Under the pieces are notes generated by a model. It did not search any database. It saw only the letters and a program-made list of their open reading frames with translations, and was not told where the DNA came from. Below, piece by piece: positions 1 through 5,658 of a stretch of DNA of 6,143 bases (position 1 is the stretch's first letter; each line of letters opens with the position of its first letter). The position numbers and the translations under genes were made by a program. The DNA lies in the NCBI GenBank assembly GCA_003551405.1, contig PUMO01000215.1:1-6143 (forward strand), written 5' to 3'. The stretch comes from Mollicutes bacterium. Lineage in GTDB: Bacteria; Bacillota_I; Bacilli_A; Izemoplasmatales; Izemoplasmataceae.

Positions 1-225
1 ACTCAAGACATCCTCATATTCAGGAAAGTCTTCTTGCCACTGATCATGAATGGCCTGCGCAAGGGCATCACTGTCAACGCCAAGCTCAATTTCGGCATCT
101 TCTTCAATGTCAAAGCGGCCTGCTTCTTCATCAAAGACAACCGATGATTCTTGTTCTTCACGCTCACAGGCAGCCAAAGTGAATACACTTAGGACACCCA
201 CGAGCATAATTACTAATTTTTTCAT
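1..225 (-). CDS. malE: Maltose/maltodextrin ABC transporter substrate-binding lipoprotein, N-terminal part (cut by left window edge)
   Basis: The reading frame is open from an ATG at 225 to the window edge, giving 75 codons. The start is fixed by an AGGAGG at 236-241, 10 nt upstream. The protein begins with MKK, a hydrophobic stretch and a lipobox ending LAAC, so Cys20 should be lipidated and the protein anchored on the outer face of the membrane. Residues 21-47 form a very acidic tether (13 Asp/Glu of 27). From about residue 45, EIELGVDSDALAQAI followed by a helix with DQWQEDFPEYE resembles the first strand and helix of extracellular solute-binding proteins of the MalE type. It lies 42 nt downstream of the DUF1189 gene and follows malF-malG, so a malto-oligosaccharide-binding role comes mainly from context. 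Most of the ligand-binding domain is outside the window, so substrate specificity cannot be read. It could in principle bind another oligosaccharide. Confidence 0.82.
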   Translation of the reverse strand, partial: MKKLVIMLVGVLSVFTLAACEREEQESSVVFDEEAGRFDIEEDAEIELGVDSDALAQAIHDQWQEDFPEYEDVLS

Positions 226-241
226 ACAATCAATTCCTCCT

Positions 242-258
242 AATTTATATGGTAAATT
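242..258 (-). other. Small AT-only inverted repeat just upstream of the malE ribosome-binding site
   Basis: AATTTA and TAAATT flank a 5-nt spacer and could form a six-pair stem in the mRNA, ending directly before the AGGAGG of malE. All pairs are A-U, so the structure would be weak. It is too weak and has no U-tract to act as a terminator. A role in setting malE mRNA stability or translation relative to the upstream genes is speculation. Confidence 0.25.
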
Positions 259-267
259 TTAATTATT

Positions 268-1098
268 TCAATAAAGCGGGGTTTCTGTTGCGTTGATTTG
301 AAAATATATGGCGATGATTCTCACTAAGTAAGCGATGGTAAAAATCAGAATCGACCACTGCGGAATCAGTAACCCAAGCAAGGCAGTTGCAAGCGCAGGG
401 CCAGTCATCGCCGCGATGGTGATTTTAAGTGCCGATGGAACCGTGATTTTCTTAAACTTTGCCTTATAGTTTGAAATCATGAGCATAAAGCCTACAAGCA
501 ATACATACATACCAAGTTGCGCAAATTGTGCTGGATATATGACAAGCATTGTTGAACCAACATTCGAGAAATACAGGTTGTTCACAAAGCTTTGCGTTTG
601 TGTGTCATAGTGCGCAATAGAGTCGGTTGCTTCTTGAGCGCGCGAGTATACTTGTTCAAAATCAAGCGTTGGTTGGGTTGCATATGTTGCGGTGAGTATG
701 GTTTGTGTTTCCCCTTCAACATGAACGATGGCGGCTTCGTCTTCACTAAAGTAGATTTTTGATTCATCGACATCTAAATCTTCAGATATACTCTCTACTA
801 TATCAAAGGTGTAGTCACCTGCTTGAAAGGACTCAATCTCTTCATCACAATGAAACGTTTGATCTTCTATCATGCATGGCAGCTCACGGTTATAAATATC
901 GTGGAATGCTTCATTAATGCCTGGAAAATCGTCATAATCTGGGGTGGAGTCCAAGGTACCAATAACGGGTGGGACACTCACAAGCATGATATTGACAACC
1001 AATAAAATGAATGTGAGAAGGCCAGTCAGTTTGTATGCTTTTAAGACCTCGGTATTGAAGTAAAATGAACGAACAAATATTGTGAGTCTTTTTTTCAT
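268..1098 (-). CDS. DUF1189-family membrane protein (MalA/YvdJ-like) of the maltodextrin transport operon
   Basis: The protein has 276 residues. The start ATG has a modest GGTGA about 7 nt upstream and lies 24 nt after the malG stop. Visible architecture: a short basic cytoplasmic N-terminus, a membrane segment at about 26-48, an extracytoplasmic region at about 49-183, then three hydrophobic segments at about 184-210, 221-244 and 248-267. This layout and the start (a KKR-rich head, then SFYFN..VLKAY) fit the DUF1189 family. That family includes YvdJ of the B. subtilis mdx cluster and MalA of streptococcal maltodextrin operons, which also sit next to the permease genes. No biochemical function is established for the family; an accessory role in the transporter or in sensing is inferred from context. 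Residues 50-130 are strikingly acidic (26 Asp/Glu against two Lys/Arg). Two cysteines, C75 and C84, lie in the outside region and could form a disulfide. Confidence 0.83.
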   Translation of the reverse strand: MKKRLTIFVRSFYFNTEVLKAYKLTGLLTFILLVVNIMLVSVPPVIGTLDSTPDYDDFPGINEAFHDIYNRELPCMIEDQTFHCDEEIESFQAGDYTFDIVESISEDLDVDESKIYFSEDEAAIVHVEGETQTILTATYATQPTLDFEQVYSRAQEATDSIAHYDTQTQSFVNNLYFSNVGSTMLVIYPAQFAQLGMYVLLVGFMLMISNYKAKFKKITVPSALKITIAAMTGPALATALLGLLIPQWSILIFTIAYLVRIIAIYFQINATETPLY

Positions 1099-1122
1099 GT
1101 CAAGTTCACCATTGAGACAACA

Positions 1123-1986
1123 TTAACCTTTCTCGGCGCCAGCTGTGAGGCCATAGGTGATATATTTTTGCATGTAGATTTGAACAATCATGATTGGAAT
1201 CGCCAAGAATAGTGCGCCAGCCATGAAGAGCATTGGCTCAAAAGGTGCCGGGGTGGGTTCTTGCATACGGAAGAGCCACATGGCAACCGTCTCATTGTTC
1301 GGCATGACAATACTAGGTAAGATGTAATCGAGCCATGGCCCCATAAACGCGTTCACGGCAATGAATCCCATAATTGGTGCAGCAAGCGGAACAATGATTT
1401 TGATCATAACTTGCAAGTTGGTCGCACCATCAATCATTGCGGCCTCATCTAGCGATCTAGGTACATTGCGCATGAACCCACGCACAATGAAGGTATTAAA
1501 GGGGATGGCCCCCGCAACATAGATAAGCGTAAGATAGAATGGGTTATTCAACCAGCCAAATACACGGAAAATGATGAATATGGCAATCATACCCATGAAG
1601 CTTGGGAACATTTGTAGTCCGAGCATCAACAATAATGCAGGTTTCTTTGCACGGAAACGGAAACGCGTTACCGCAAATCCGACCAAACTGGAGAAAATGA
1701 CAACCAAAATGGTGGATAGGGTTGCAATAAAGAGTGTTGTTAGGAAGCTATCGACGAAGTCAGGCAATGCCGCACCACTTGAGGAGCGGTATGTGAAGAC
1801 TTCACGGTAATTATTAAGCGAAAATTCAGCAAAATTCGGAATGACAGGCACATCTTGAAGTCTGCGGGCATCGGAAAACGCCGCAGAAATCATCCAGGAA
1901 ACGGGTGCCAAGGCAATCAGCACCGATGCTGTGAGCCATGTATAAGAGAAGATTGTGGCGAGTACTCTTTGAACTTTATATTTCAT
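1123..1986 (-). CDS. malG: Maltodextrin ABC transporter permease MalG
   Basis: The 287-residue length is normal for MalG/MdxG. It is the second membrane subunit of a MalFGK-type importer. Hydrophobic segments are visible at about 12-36, 81-109, 115-141, 147-169, 201-222 and 252-272, giving the usual six-helix plan. The cytoplasmic EAA loop that docks on the ATPase is clear at about 181-200: EAAMIDGA, then a hydrophobic run ending IVPLAAP. The C-terminus, YGLTAGAEKG, is the typical MalG tail that in the E. coli transporter reaches toward the nucleotide-binding domains. The ATG is one nucleotide after the malF TGA, and its GGAGG (1996-2000) lies inside the malF coding end, so translation is probably coupled. 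The ATPase partner is not encoded here. A permease for another oligosaccharide is possible, but the neighbouring GH13 enzymes point to maltodextrins. Confidence 0.93.
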   Translation of the reverse strand: MKYKVQRVLATIFSYTWLTASVLIALAPVSWMISAAFSDARRLQDVPVIPNFAEFSLNNYREVFTYRSSSGAALPDFVDSFLTTLFIATLSTILVVIFSSLVGFAVTRFRFRAKKPALLLMLGLQMFPSFMGMIAIFIIFRVFGWLNNPFYLTLIYVAGAIPFNTFIVRGFMRNVPRSLDEAAMIDGATNLQVMIKIIVPLAAPIMGFIAVNAFMGPWLDYILPSIVMPNNETVAMWLFRMQEPTPAPFEPMLFMAGALFLAIPIMIVQIYMQKYITYGLTAGAEKG

Positions 1987-1987
1987 C

Positions 1988-3658
1988 TCAATCTTCCTCC
2001 CAGAATGATTTCAGCCTAGACAAATAGTAAATACTGAAACCAGCAACAATAATGAACACTAAGATGGAGTATACGGCTGCCAAGTTATAAGTATCATGGT
2101 CACCTGATTCAAATGCCATCGAATAGATCCATGAAATCAAAATATCTGTTTGACCTGGTTCGATTCCCCTTAAGGACTGCGGAATCTCCGCGGTTCGATA
2201 ACGCGGACCACCACCGGTTAGGAAGTATATCGCGCCAAAGTTATTGAAATTAAATGTGAATGTGGTAATAATCACAGGCGCAGTTGCCCGAATGACAAAA
2301 GGCAATGTAATGTAGCGGAATTTCTGTGACGCTGAACCACCATCAATGTCCGCTGCCTCATAGAGACTTTGTGGAATGGTGGATAAAACACCGGTGATAA
2401 GAAGCATGAAGTAAGGGTATCCCATCCATAAGTTGACAATCAGTATGATGAACCGTGCCATATTAGGATTATTCGGGTTAGTGAACCATTGGATTGAACC
2501 ACTACCACCGGGTTCTAACAAACCAACCATCTCGAAGAAGGTTCGTACACTTTCAACCATGCCCCAATCTGAAAGCAACCGGTTCGCAAGACCGTCCGTT
2601 CCAAACACGTTGGAAAAAACAAGCAATGATATCATGCCAGGGATGGCCCAAGGCAAGATAAGAATTAACCGCCAAACTTTTTTGGCTTTAACATAGCGGC
2701 TTTCAATGATCAGCGCCTGAATCAATCCAAGCACATACACCGTAATTGAACTCAAAATCGCATAAATGGTTGTCCAACCCAATACGACCAAAAAGAAATC
2801 CCTGAACGCCGGGTCAGCACCAAACACATCTCTGAACGTGGTCAAGCCATGCCACTGAATCAAGTCGGCACGTAGCGTGATGGCTGAATCATAGTTGGTG
2901 AAACCAACCATGAAAGAGAACACAAATGGAATTAATATAAATAGCGTGATCAAGAACAGGGCAGGCAATATGATAATATAGGCGAAGTAATCATCCCATA
3001 CACGTCGTAACCAATCTTTAGCCCGTTCTACTCCCATGCCTGCACGAATTTTTAAATCCGTTTTGTACGCATCGCGAATGGAAAATATCCAAAGACCAAT
3101 AATCACAGCAACGATGACAAATATGATAATGCCTTCACCCATCAGGGTTCTGGAGTTATCCGCTTGTAACCAATCATACGCAAAGTCTTCGTTGACAATC
3201 ATATTTCCGCGATATTCCATTCCGATGGTAAGTGCGCCGAGTGATAAGAATCCCCACACACCGCGGGTAAATAAACCGCCATAGTCGCGGAAGAAATAAA
3301 GGGTGTCCTCAGGTGGATGATTTTGAAGCTCTCCAGGCGCATAAATGTAATCGCCAGTGATAAATTCTACAAGCAATACGATGACTAAAACAGAAAGGAG
3401 TGGAACGCCTTTATACCATTGTTTATTCCTAAGCTGTCCAAGTCCCATAAGAAAGAAACTTGATAAACCTTTTTTAAACGATTTTGGATTTTCCTTGGCA
3501 GCACGGACAATTTTTTGAAAAAAGTTTCGTATCGCACGGCCAATCCCAACAAAAATCATGGCAAAGACTACAAAAAAGCTTTTGAACTTGTTAACGATGC
3601 CCATGCCAAAACGCTTGAGGGCATTCAATAATCGTCCGATCAATGGTGTCTCATTCAT
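1988..3658 (-). CDS. malF: Maltodextrin ABC transporter permease MalF, with long N-terminal extension
   Basis: I chose the ATG at 3658 (556 residues). A GAAGGGA stands 8 nt upstream, whereas the in-frame TTG at 3664 would be only about 2-3 nt from it. The permease core begins at about residue 225. Hydrophobic segments lie at about 226-250, 288-313, 327-349, 402-425, 455-475 and 525-546. The EAA loop that docks on the ATPase is at 434-453 (EAADIDGG, ending ITLP), and the MalF-typical LTGGGP is at 480-485. The first 220 residues are extra relative to the minimal permease: a basic/hydrophobic stretch (about 24-50), a TM2-like piece GLGQLRNKQWYKG at 72-84 followed by a membrane segment, and further membrane segments at about 131-147 and 175-194 ending in SIRDAY. 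MdxF of B. subtilis is, from memory, about 435 residues. Hence this is a long MalF, first gene of the operon, behind a promoter with two operator-like sites. The stop is TGA. Confidence 0.92.
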   Translation of the reverse strand: MNETPLIGRLLNALKRFGMGIVNKFKSFFVVFAMIFVGIGRAIRNFFQKIVRAAKENPKSFKKGLSSFFLMGLGQLRNKQWYKGVPLLSVLVIVLLVEFITGDYIYAPGELQNHPPEDTLYFFRDYGGLFTRGVWGFLSLGALTIGMEYRGNMIVNEDFAYDWLQADNSRTLMGEGIIIFVIVAVIIGLWIFSIRDAYKTDLKIRAGMGVERAKDWLRRVWDDYFAYIIILPALFLITLFILIPFVFSFMVGFTNYDSAITLRADLIQWHGLTTFRDVFGADPAFRDFFLVVLGWTTIYAILSSITVYVLGLIQALIIESRYVKAKKVWRLILILPWAIPGMISLLVFSNVFGTDGLANRLLSDWGMVESVRTFFEMVGLLEPGGSGSIQWFTNPNNPNMARFIILIVNLWMGYPYFMLLITGVLSTIPQSLYEAADIDGGSASQKFRYITLPFVIRATAPVIITTFTFNFNNFGAIYFLTGGGPRYRTAEIPQSLRGIEPGQTDILISWIYSMAFESGDHDTYNLAAVYSILVFIIVAGFSIYYLSRLKSFWEED

Positions 3659-3732
3659 AAACAAAATCCCTTCAAGTAAATTTAAGTGTCCCTCATATGA
3701 ACTAGGTAAATTCTAGCAAATACATTATTTAT

Positions 3733-3746
3733 TGTAAACGCTTTAA
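3733..3746 (+). promoter_or_regulatory. cre/LacI-family operator candidate 1, at the malF transcription start
   Basis: TGTAAACGCTTTAA matches the catabolite-responsive element consensus TGWAANCGNTNWCA at every constrained position but one (13 of 14 counting N positions). It lies 5-18 bp downstream of the malF -10 hexamer, over the predicted start point near 3744, where binding of CcpA or a MalR-type LacI-family repressor would block transcription. It shares TGTAAAC and CTT with two further sites in the same intergenic region. Whether CcpA, MalR or both bind cannot be told from sequence. Confidence 0.55.
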
Positions 3747-3750
3747 CCCT

Positions 3751-3756
3751 ATTATA
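3751..3756 (-). promoter_or_regulatory. -10 element of the malF-malG-DUF1189-malE promoter
   Basis: On the minus strand this is a perfect TATAAT, preceded by TTTG. Transcription would start near 3744, leaving a leader of about 85 nt before the malF ATG. No good -35 hexamer is found at 16-18 bp spacing: the sequence there is CCGTTA, part of operator candidate 2. The promoter may be weak without an activator, or its -35 region may have been shaped by the operator. It is placed by its perfect -10 and its position between two operator-like sites. Confidence 0.5.
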
Positions 3757-3771
3757 CAAATCAATAGCATA

Positions 3772-3785
3772 GGTAACGGTTTACA
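3772..3785 (-). promoter_or_regulatory. LacI-family operator candidate 2, over the malF -35 region
   Basis: Read on the minus strand this is TGTAAACCGTTACC, an imperfect palindrome (GTAA...TTAC) with a central CG. It differs from operator candidate 3 at only one of its first 13 positions. It covers the place where the malF -35 element should be. It matches the cre consensus less well than candidate 1 (two mismatches), so a specific maltose regulator of the LacI family is as likely as CcpA. Confidence 0.5.
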
Positions 3786-3877
3786 TATTTCAAAACGGGT
3801 AAAAAACTAGTATTATCAATATGTGAAGGTGCGAAATATCACTAAATTATGCGGAGTTTTGAATATTAAACAGTTTT

Positions 3878-3893
3878 TGTATGAATTCATACA
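3878..3893. promoter_or_regulatory. 16-bp perfect palindrome, possible regulator-binding site upstream of the alpha-glucosidase gene
   Basis: TGTATGAATTCATACA is identical to its own reverse complement, with no spacer. It lies 58 bp upstream of the alpha-glucosidase start codon, and a weak TTGAAT (3859-3864) / TATGAA (3880-3885) promoter pair with 15-bp spacing would place the -10 inside it. Nothing links it to the TGTAAAC-type sites, so it may serve a different dimeric regulator. Without a spacer it would not form a stable RNA hairpin loop, so a DNA-binding site is the likelier reading. Confidence 0.4.
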
Positions 3894-3901
3894 GTTTGCG
3901 G

Positions 3902-3915
3902 TGTAAACCCTTACT
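3902..3915 (+). promoter_or_regulatory. LacI-family operator candidate 3, in front of the alpha-glucosidase gene
   Basis: TGTAAACCCTTACT repeats the sequence of operator candidate 2 (TGTAAACCnTTAC in both) 36 bp before the alpha-glucosidase ATG. The position near the ribosome-binding site suits a repressor that overlaps or follows the promoter. No convincing -35/-10 pair is visible close by; the best -10-like hexamer downstream is GACAAT (3917-3922). The repeat on both sides of the divergent region suggests shared control of transport and hydrolysis. Confidence 0.5.
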
Positions 3916-3937
3916 AGACAATACTTCACCACACAGA

Positions 3938-3943
3938 AAGGAG
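3938..3943 (+). promoter_or_regulatory. Ribosome-binding site of the alpha-glucosidase gene
   Basis: AAGGAG within AGAAAGGAGT, 7 nt before the ATG at 3951. This strong site fixes the start codon. Confidence 0.85.
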
Positions 3944-3950
3944 TCTTAAC

Positions 3951-5618
3951 ATGCAACAAAAATGGTGGCATGATGCAACAATTTATCAAATCTATTTACG
4001 CAGCTTTTTTGATGCGAACAATGATGGCATCGGTGATATAAAGGGCGTTATTTCCAAACTGGATTATTTGGAAGATTTGGGTGTAGAAGTCTTATGGATC
4101 AGCCCACACTATGATTCGCCGATGGATGACAATGGGTATGATGTGCGTGATTTTTACAAAGTAAGCGAGGATTACGGTACCATTGAAGATTTCAAGACCT
4201 TACGCAGTGAAGCACGCAAACGAAACATGAAAATCATTACCGATTTAGTTCTCAATCATACCTCGGATGAACATCCATGGTTTAAAGCGGCCAAGGACCC
4301 ATCACATCCTGAACACGAAAAATACAAGGATTTTTATATATGGCAACCACCTAAAATGGTGAACGGAGCCCGTGAAAAACCTACTCAGTGGAAAAGCTGG
4401 TTTGGGGGGGCGGTATGGGAATATGTCGAAGCGCTTGATGAATATTACCTTCACATATTTTCTAAAAAGATGCCTGATCTCAACTGGCGCAACAAGACCA
4501 TGCGCGACGAACTGAAAGCGATGATTCAGTGGTGGGTCGATTTAGGGGTGGATGGCTTCAGAGTCGATGCGTCCAACCATCTTGAGAAAAATTGGTCGTT
4601 CCCTGAAGGTGACCCGGGACAAGAAAATTTCTCCAGTCTCCCAAAACATCATGAATACTTACAAGAACTGGGTGAAGAACTCTTTTTACCAAATGACTTG
4701 CTTACCATCGGTGAAGCCGGCGGGGCGTCCCGTGAAGAGGCACTTCAATACGCAGGTAAAGATTCCAAGGAATTTTCTTTGCTCATTCAATTTGAACATT
4801 GCTGGGCGGATACCGATGATTCCAATCATTTAACCCCAGGCAAGTGGGCAAAGGGCACGGTTGACTGGCCAGCCATTAAGAAGAGTTTTGCCAAATGGAT
4901 CAAAACATATGAAAACGAAGGGTTTCACACGATTTATTGGCATAACCATGACCAACCTCGCGTCGTCTCTCATTACGGCAATGATGGGCAGTACTGGGAA
5001 AAAAGTGCAAAAATGCTTGCGATGAGTCTTTACATGTTGCCAGGCATTCCCATTATTTATTATGGCGAAGAAATCGGCATGACCAATGTAGACTATGAAC
5101 ATCTTGAACAATTCAGGGATGTGGAAGTATTTACAGAATACCAAAACTTCATCAATAATGGTGCCTCTCATGAGACCGCCATGCAAGCATTGAAAGACAG
5201 GTCCCGTGACAATGCCCGTACCCCGATGCAATGGGATGATACGACGTATGGCGGTTTTTCCTCTAAGCAACCCTGGATTGATGTCAACCAAAACAAGGAC
5301 ACCATCAATGTCAAGGCCCAACAAACCTCACACAGTATACTCTCAACATATAAAACTTTAATAAAGACACGCAAAAAAAATGACATCAACCGTGCACGTG
5401 CAACCTTCCATGACCTTGATGATCCGGAGACGTTTGTTTATGAAACCCACACTGAAAACAATGATTATCTCATCATTGCCAACTTAACAGAAAACACAGT
5501 CACTTACCGCAATCAAGTTCCTTTGGATGACTATGAACTGTGGATGGCAAACAGTGAACCAAAGCAAGACGCCCTTGAACCGTTTGATGCCTTCATCTAT
5601 TATAAAAAACGCCCCTAA
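3951..5618 (+). CDS. Cytoplasmic GH13 alpha-glucosidase (oligo-1,6-glucosidase/maltase family, GH13_31-like)
   Basis: The 555-residue length is normal for this family, and there is no signal peptide, so it acts on imported sugars in the cytoplasm. It starts WWHDATIYQIYLRSFFD, typical of retaining alpha-glucosidases, followed by a calcium-binding-type loop DANNDGIGD (21-29). Conserved regions: DLVLNH (98-103), MPDLNW (174-179), GFRVDASNH with nucleophile Asp206, TIGEAGG with acid/base Glu255, and HNHDQPR with His333 and Asp334. GIPIIYYGEEIGMTN (365-379) and DNARTPMQWDD (420-430) follow, then a beta-rich C-terminal domain. Ala207 next to the nucleophile favours alpha-1,4 over alpha-1,6 hydrolysis by the known GH13_31 rule, where Val marks alpha-1,6 enzymes. 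The nearest activity is thus maltase or maltodextrin alpha-glucosidase, not a clear isomaltase. Residue 331 is His where Asn is usual (YWNNHDQPR). It is divergent from the transporter operon and ends in a shared terminator. Confidence 0.92.
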   Translation: MQQKWWHDATIYQIYLRSFFDANNDGIGDIKGVISKLDYLEDLGVEVLWISPHYDSPMDDNGYDVRDFYKVSEDYGTIEDFKTLRSEARKRNMKIITDLVLNHTSDEHPWFKAAKDPSHPEHEKYKDFYIWQPPKMVNGAREKPTQWKSWFGGAVWEYVEALDEYYLHIFSKKMPDLNWRNKTMRDELKAMIQWWVDLGVDGFRVDASNHLEKNWSFPEGDPGQENFSSLPKHHEYLQELGEELFLPNDLLTIGEAGGASREEALQYAGKDSKEFSLLIQFEHCWADTDDSNHLTPGKWAKGTVDWPAIKKSFAKWIKTYENEGFHTIYWHNHDQPRVVSHYGNDGQYWEKSAKMLAMSLYMLPGIPIIYYGEEIGMTNVDYEHLEQFRDVEVFTEYQNFINNGASHETAMQALKDRSRDNARTPMQWDDTTYGGFSSKQPWIDVNQNKDTINVKAQQTSHSILSTYKTLIKTRKKNDINRARATFHDLDDPETFVYETHTENNDYLIIANLTENTVTYRNQVPLDDYELWMANSEPKQDALEPFDAFIYYKKRP

Positions 5619-5658
5619 AAAAAGGCCAGCCATTCAATACTGAATGCTGGCCCTTTTT
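5617..5658. terminator. Bidirectional intrinsic terminator between the two convergent glycosidase genes
   Basis: The arms GGCCAGC-C-ATTCA (5624-5636) and TGAATGCTGGCC (5641-5652) pair over 12 bp with one bulged C and a 4-nt loop. Seven A residues (5617-5623) lie on the left and five T residues (5654-5658) on the right, so the hairpin has a U-tract whichever strand is transcribed. The left A-run begins within the TAA stop of the alpha-glucosidase gene, and the right T-run touches the TGA stop of the neopullulanase-type gene. It should end both transcripts. Confidence 0.93.

Noticed and set aside
3..188. 61-residue open frame on the minus strand at the left edge
   Set aside because: It is out of frame with the lipoprotein gene starting at 225, which has a strong ribosome-binding site and a lipobox. 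This frame has neither.
244..271. Possible malE promoter on the minus strand: TTGAAA and TATAAA with 16-bp spacing
   Set aside because: Transcription would start at about 237, inside the AGGAGG ribosome-binding site, leaving no complete site on the mRNA. The stretch is simply AT-rich.
1659..1672. cre-like GGAAACGCGTTACC inside malG
   Set aside because: It lies in codons for the Arg/Phe-rich cytoplasmic loop, deviates from the cre core and has one base more between half-sites than the intergenic operators. It is probably coincidental.
3659..3664. TTG at 3664 as the malF start
   Set aside because: It leaves only 2-3 nt to the GAAGGGA ribosome-binding site, while the ATG at 3658 has a proper 8-nt spacing.
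3788..3816. Promoter for the alpha-glucosidase gene: TTTCAA and TATTAT with 17-bp spacing
   Set aside because: The -35 matches only three of six bases and the leader would be about 128 nt. It cannot be preferred over the weak pair near 3859-3885, so it is not listed as a feature.
3659..3950. Small genes, riboswitch or RNA gene in the divergent intergenic region
   Set aside because: No open frame with a ribosome-binding site other than that of the alpha-glucosidase gene, no long stem structures and no terminator-like hairpin are visible. The region reads as two promoters with operator sites.
4404..4410. Run of seven G in the alpha-glucosidase gene, possible slippage or phase-variation site
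   Set aside because: It encodes a conserved Gly-Gly-Ala stretch in frame, the downstream gene is intact, and seven G is short for contingency loci.
4830..5324. 164-residue open frame antisense to the alpha-glucosidase gene
   Set aside because: It lies wholly inside a well-supported GH13 gene, has no ribosome-binding site and shows no recognisable domain.
5372..5379. Run of eight A in the alpha-glucosidase gene, possible frameshift site
   Set aside because: The frame continues with normal family sequence on both sides and no alternative product is apparent.
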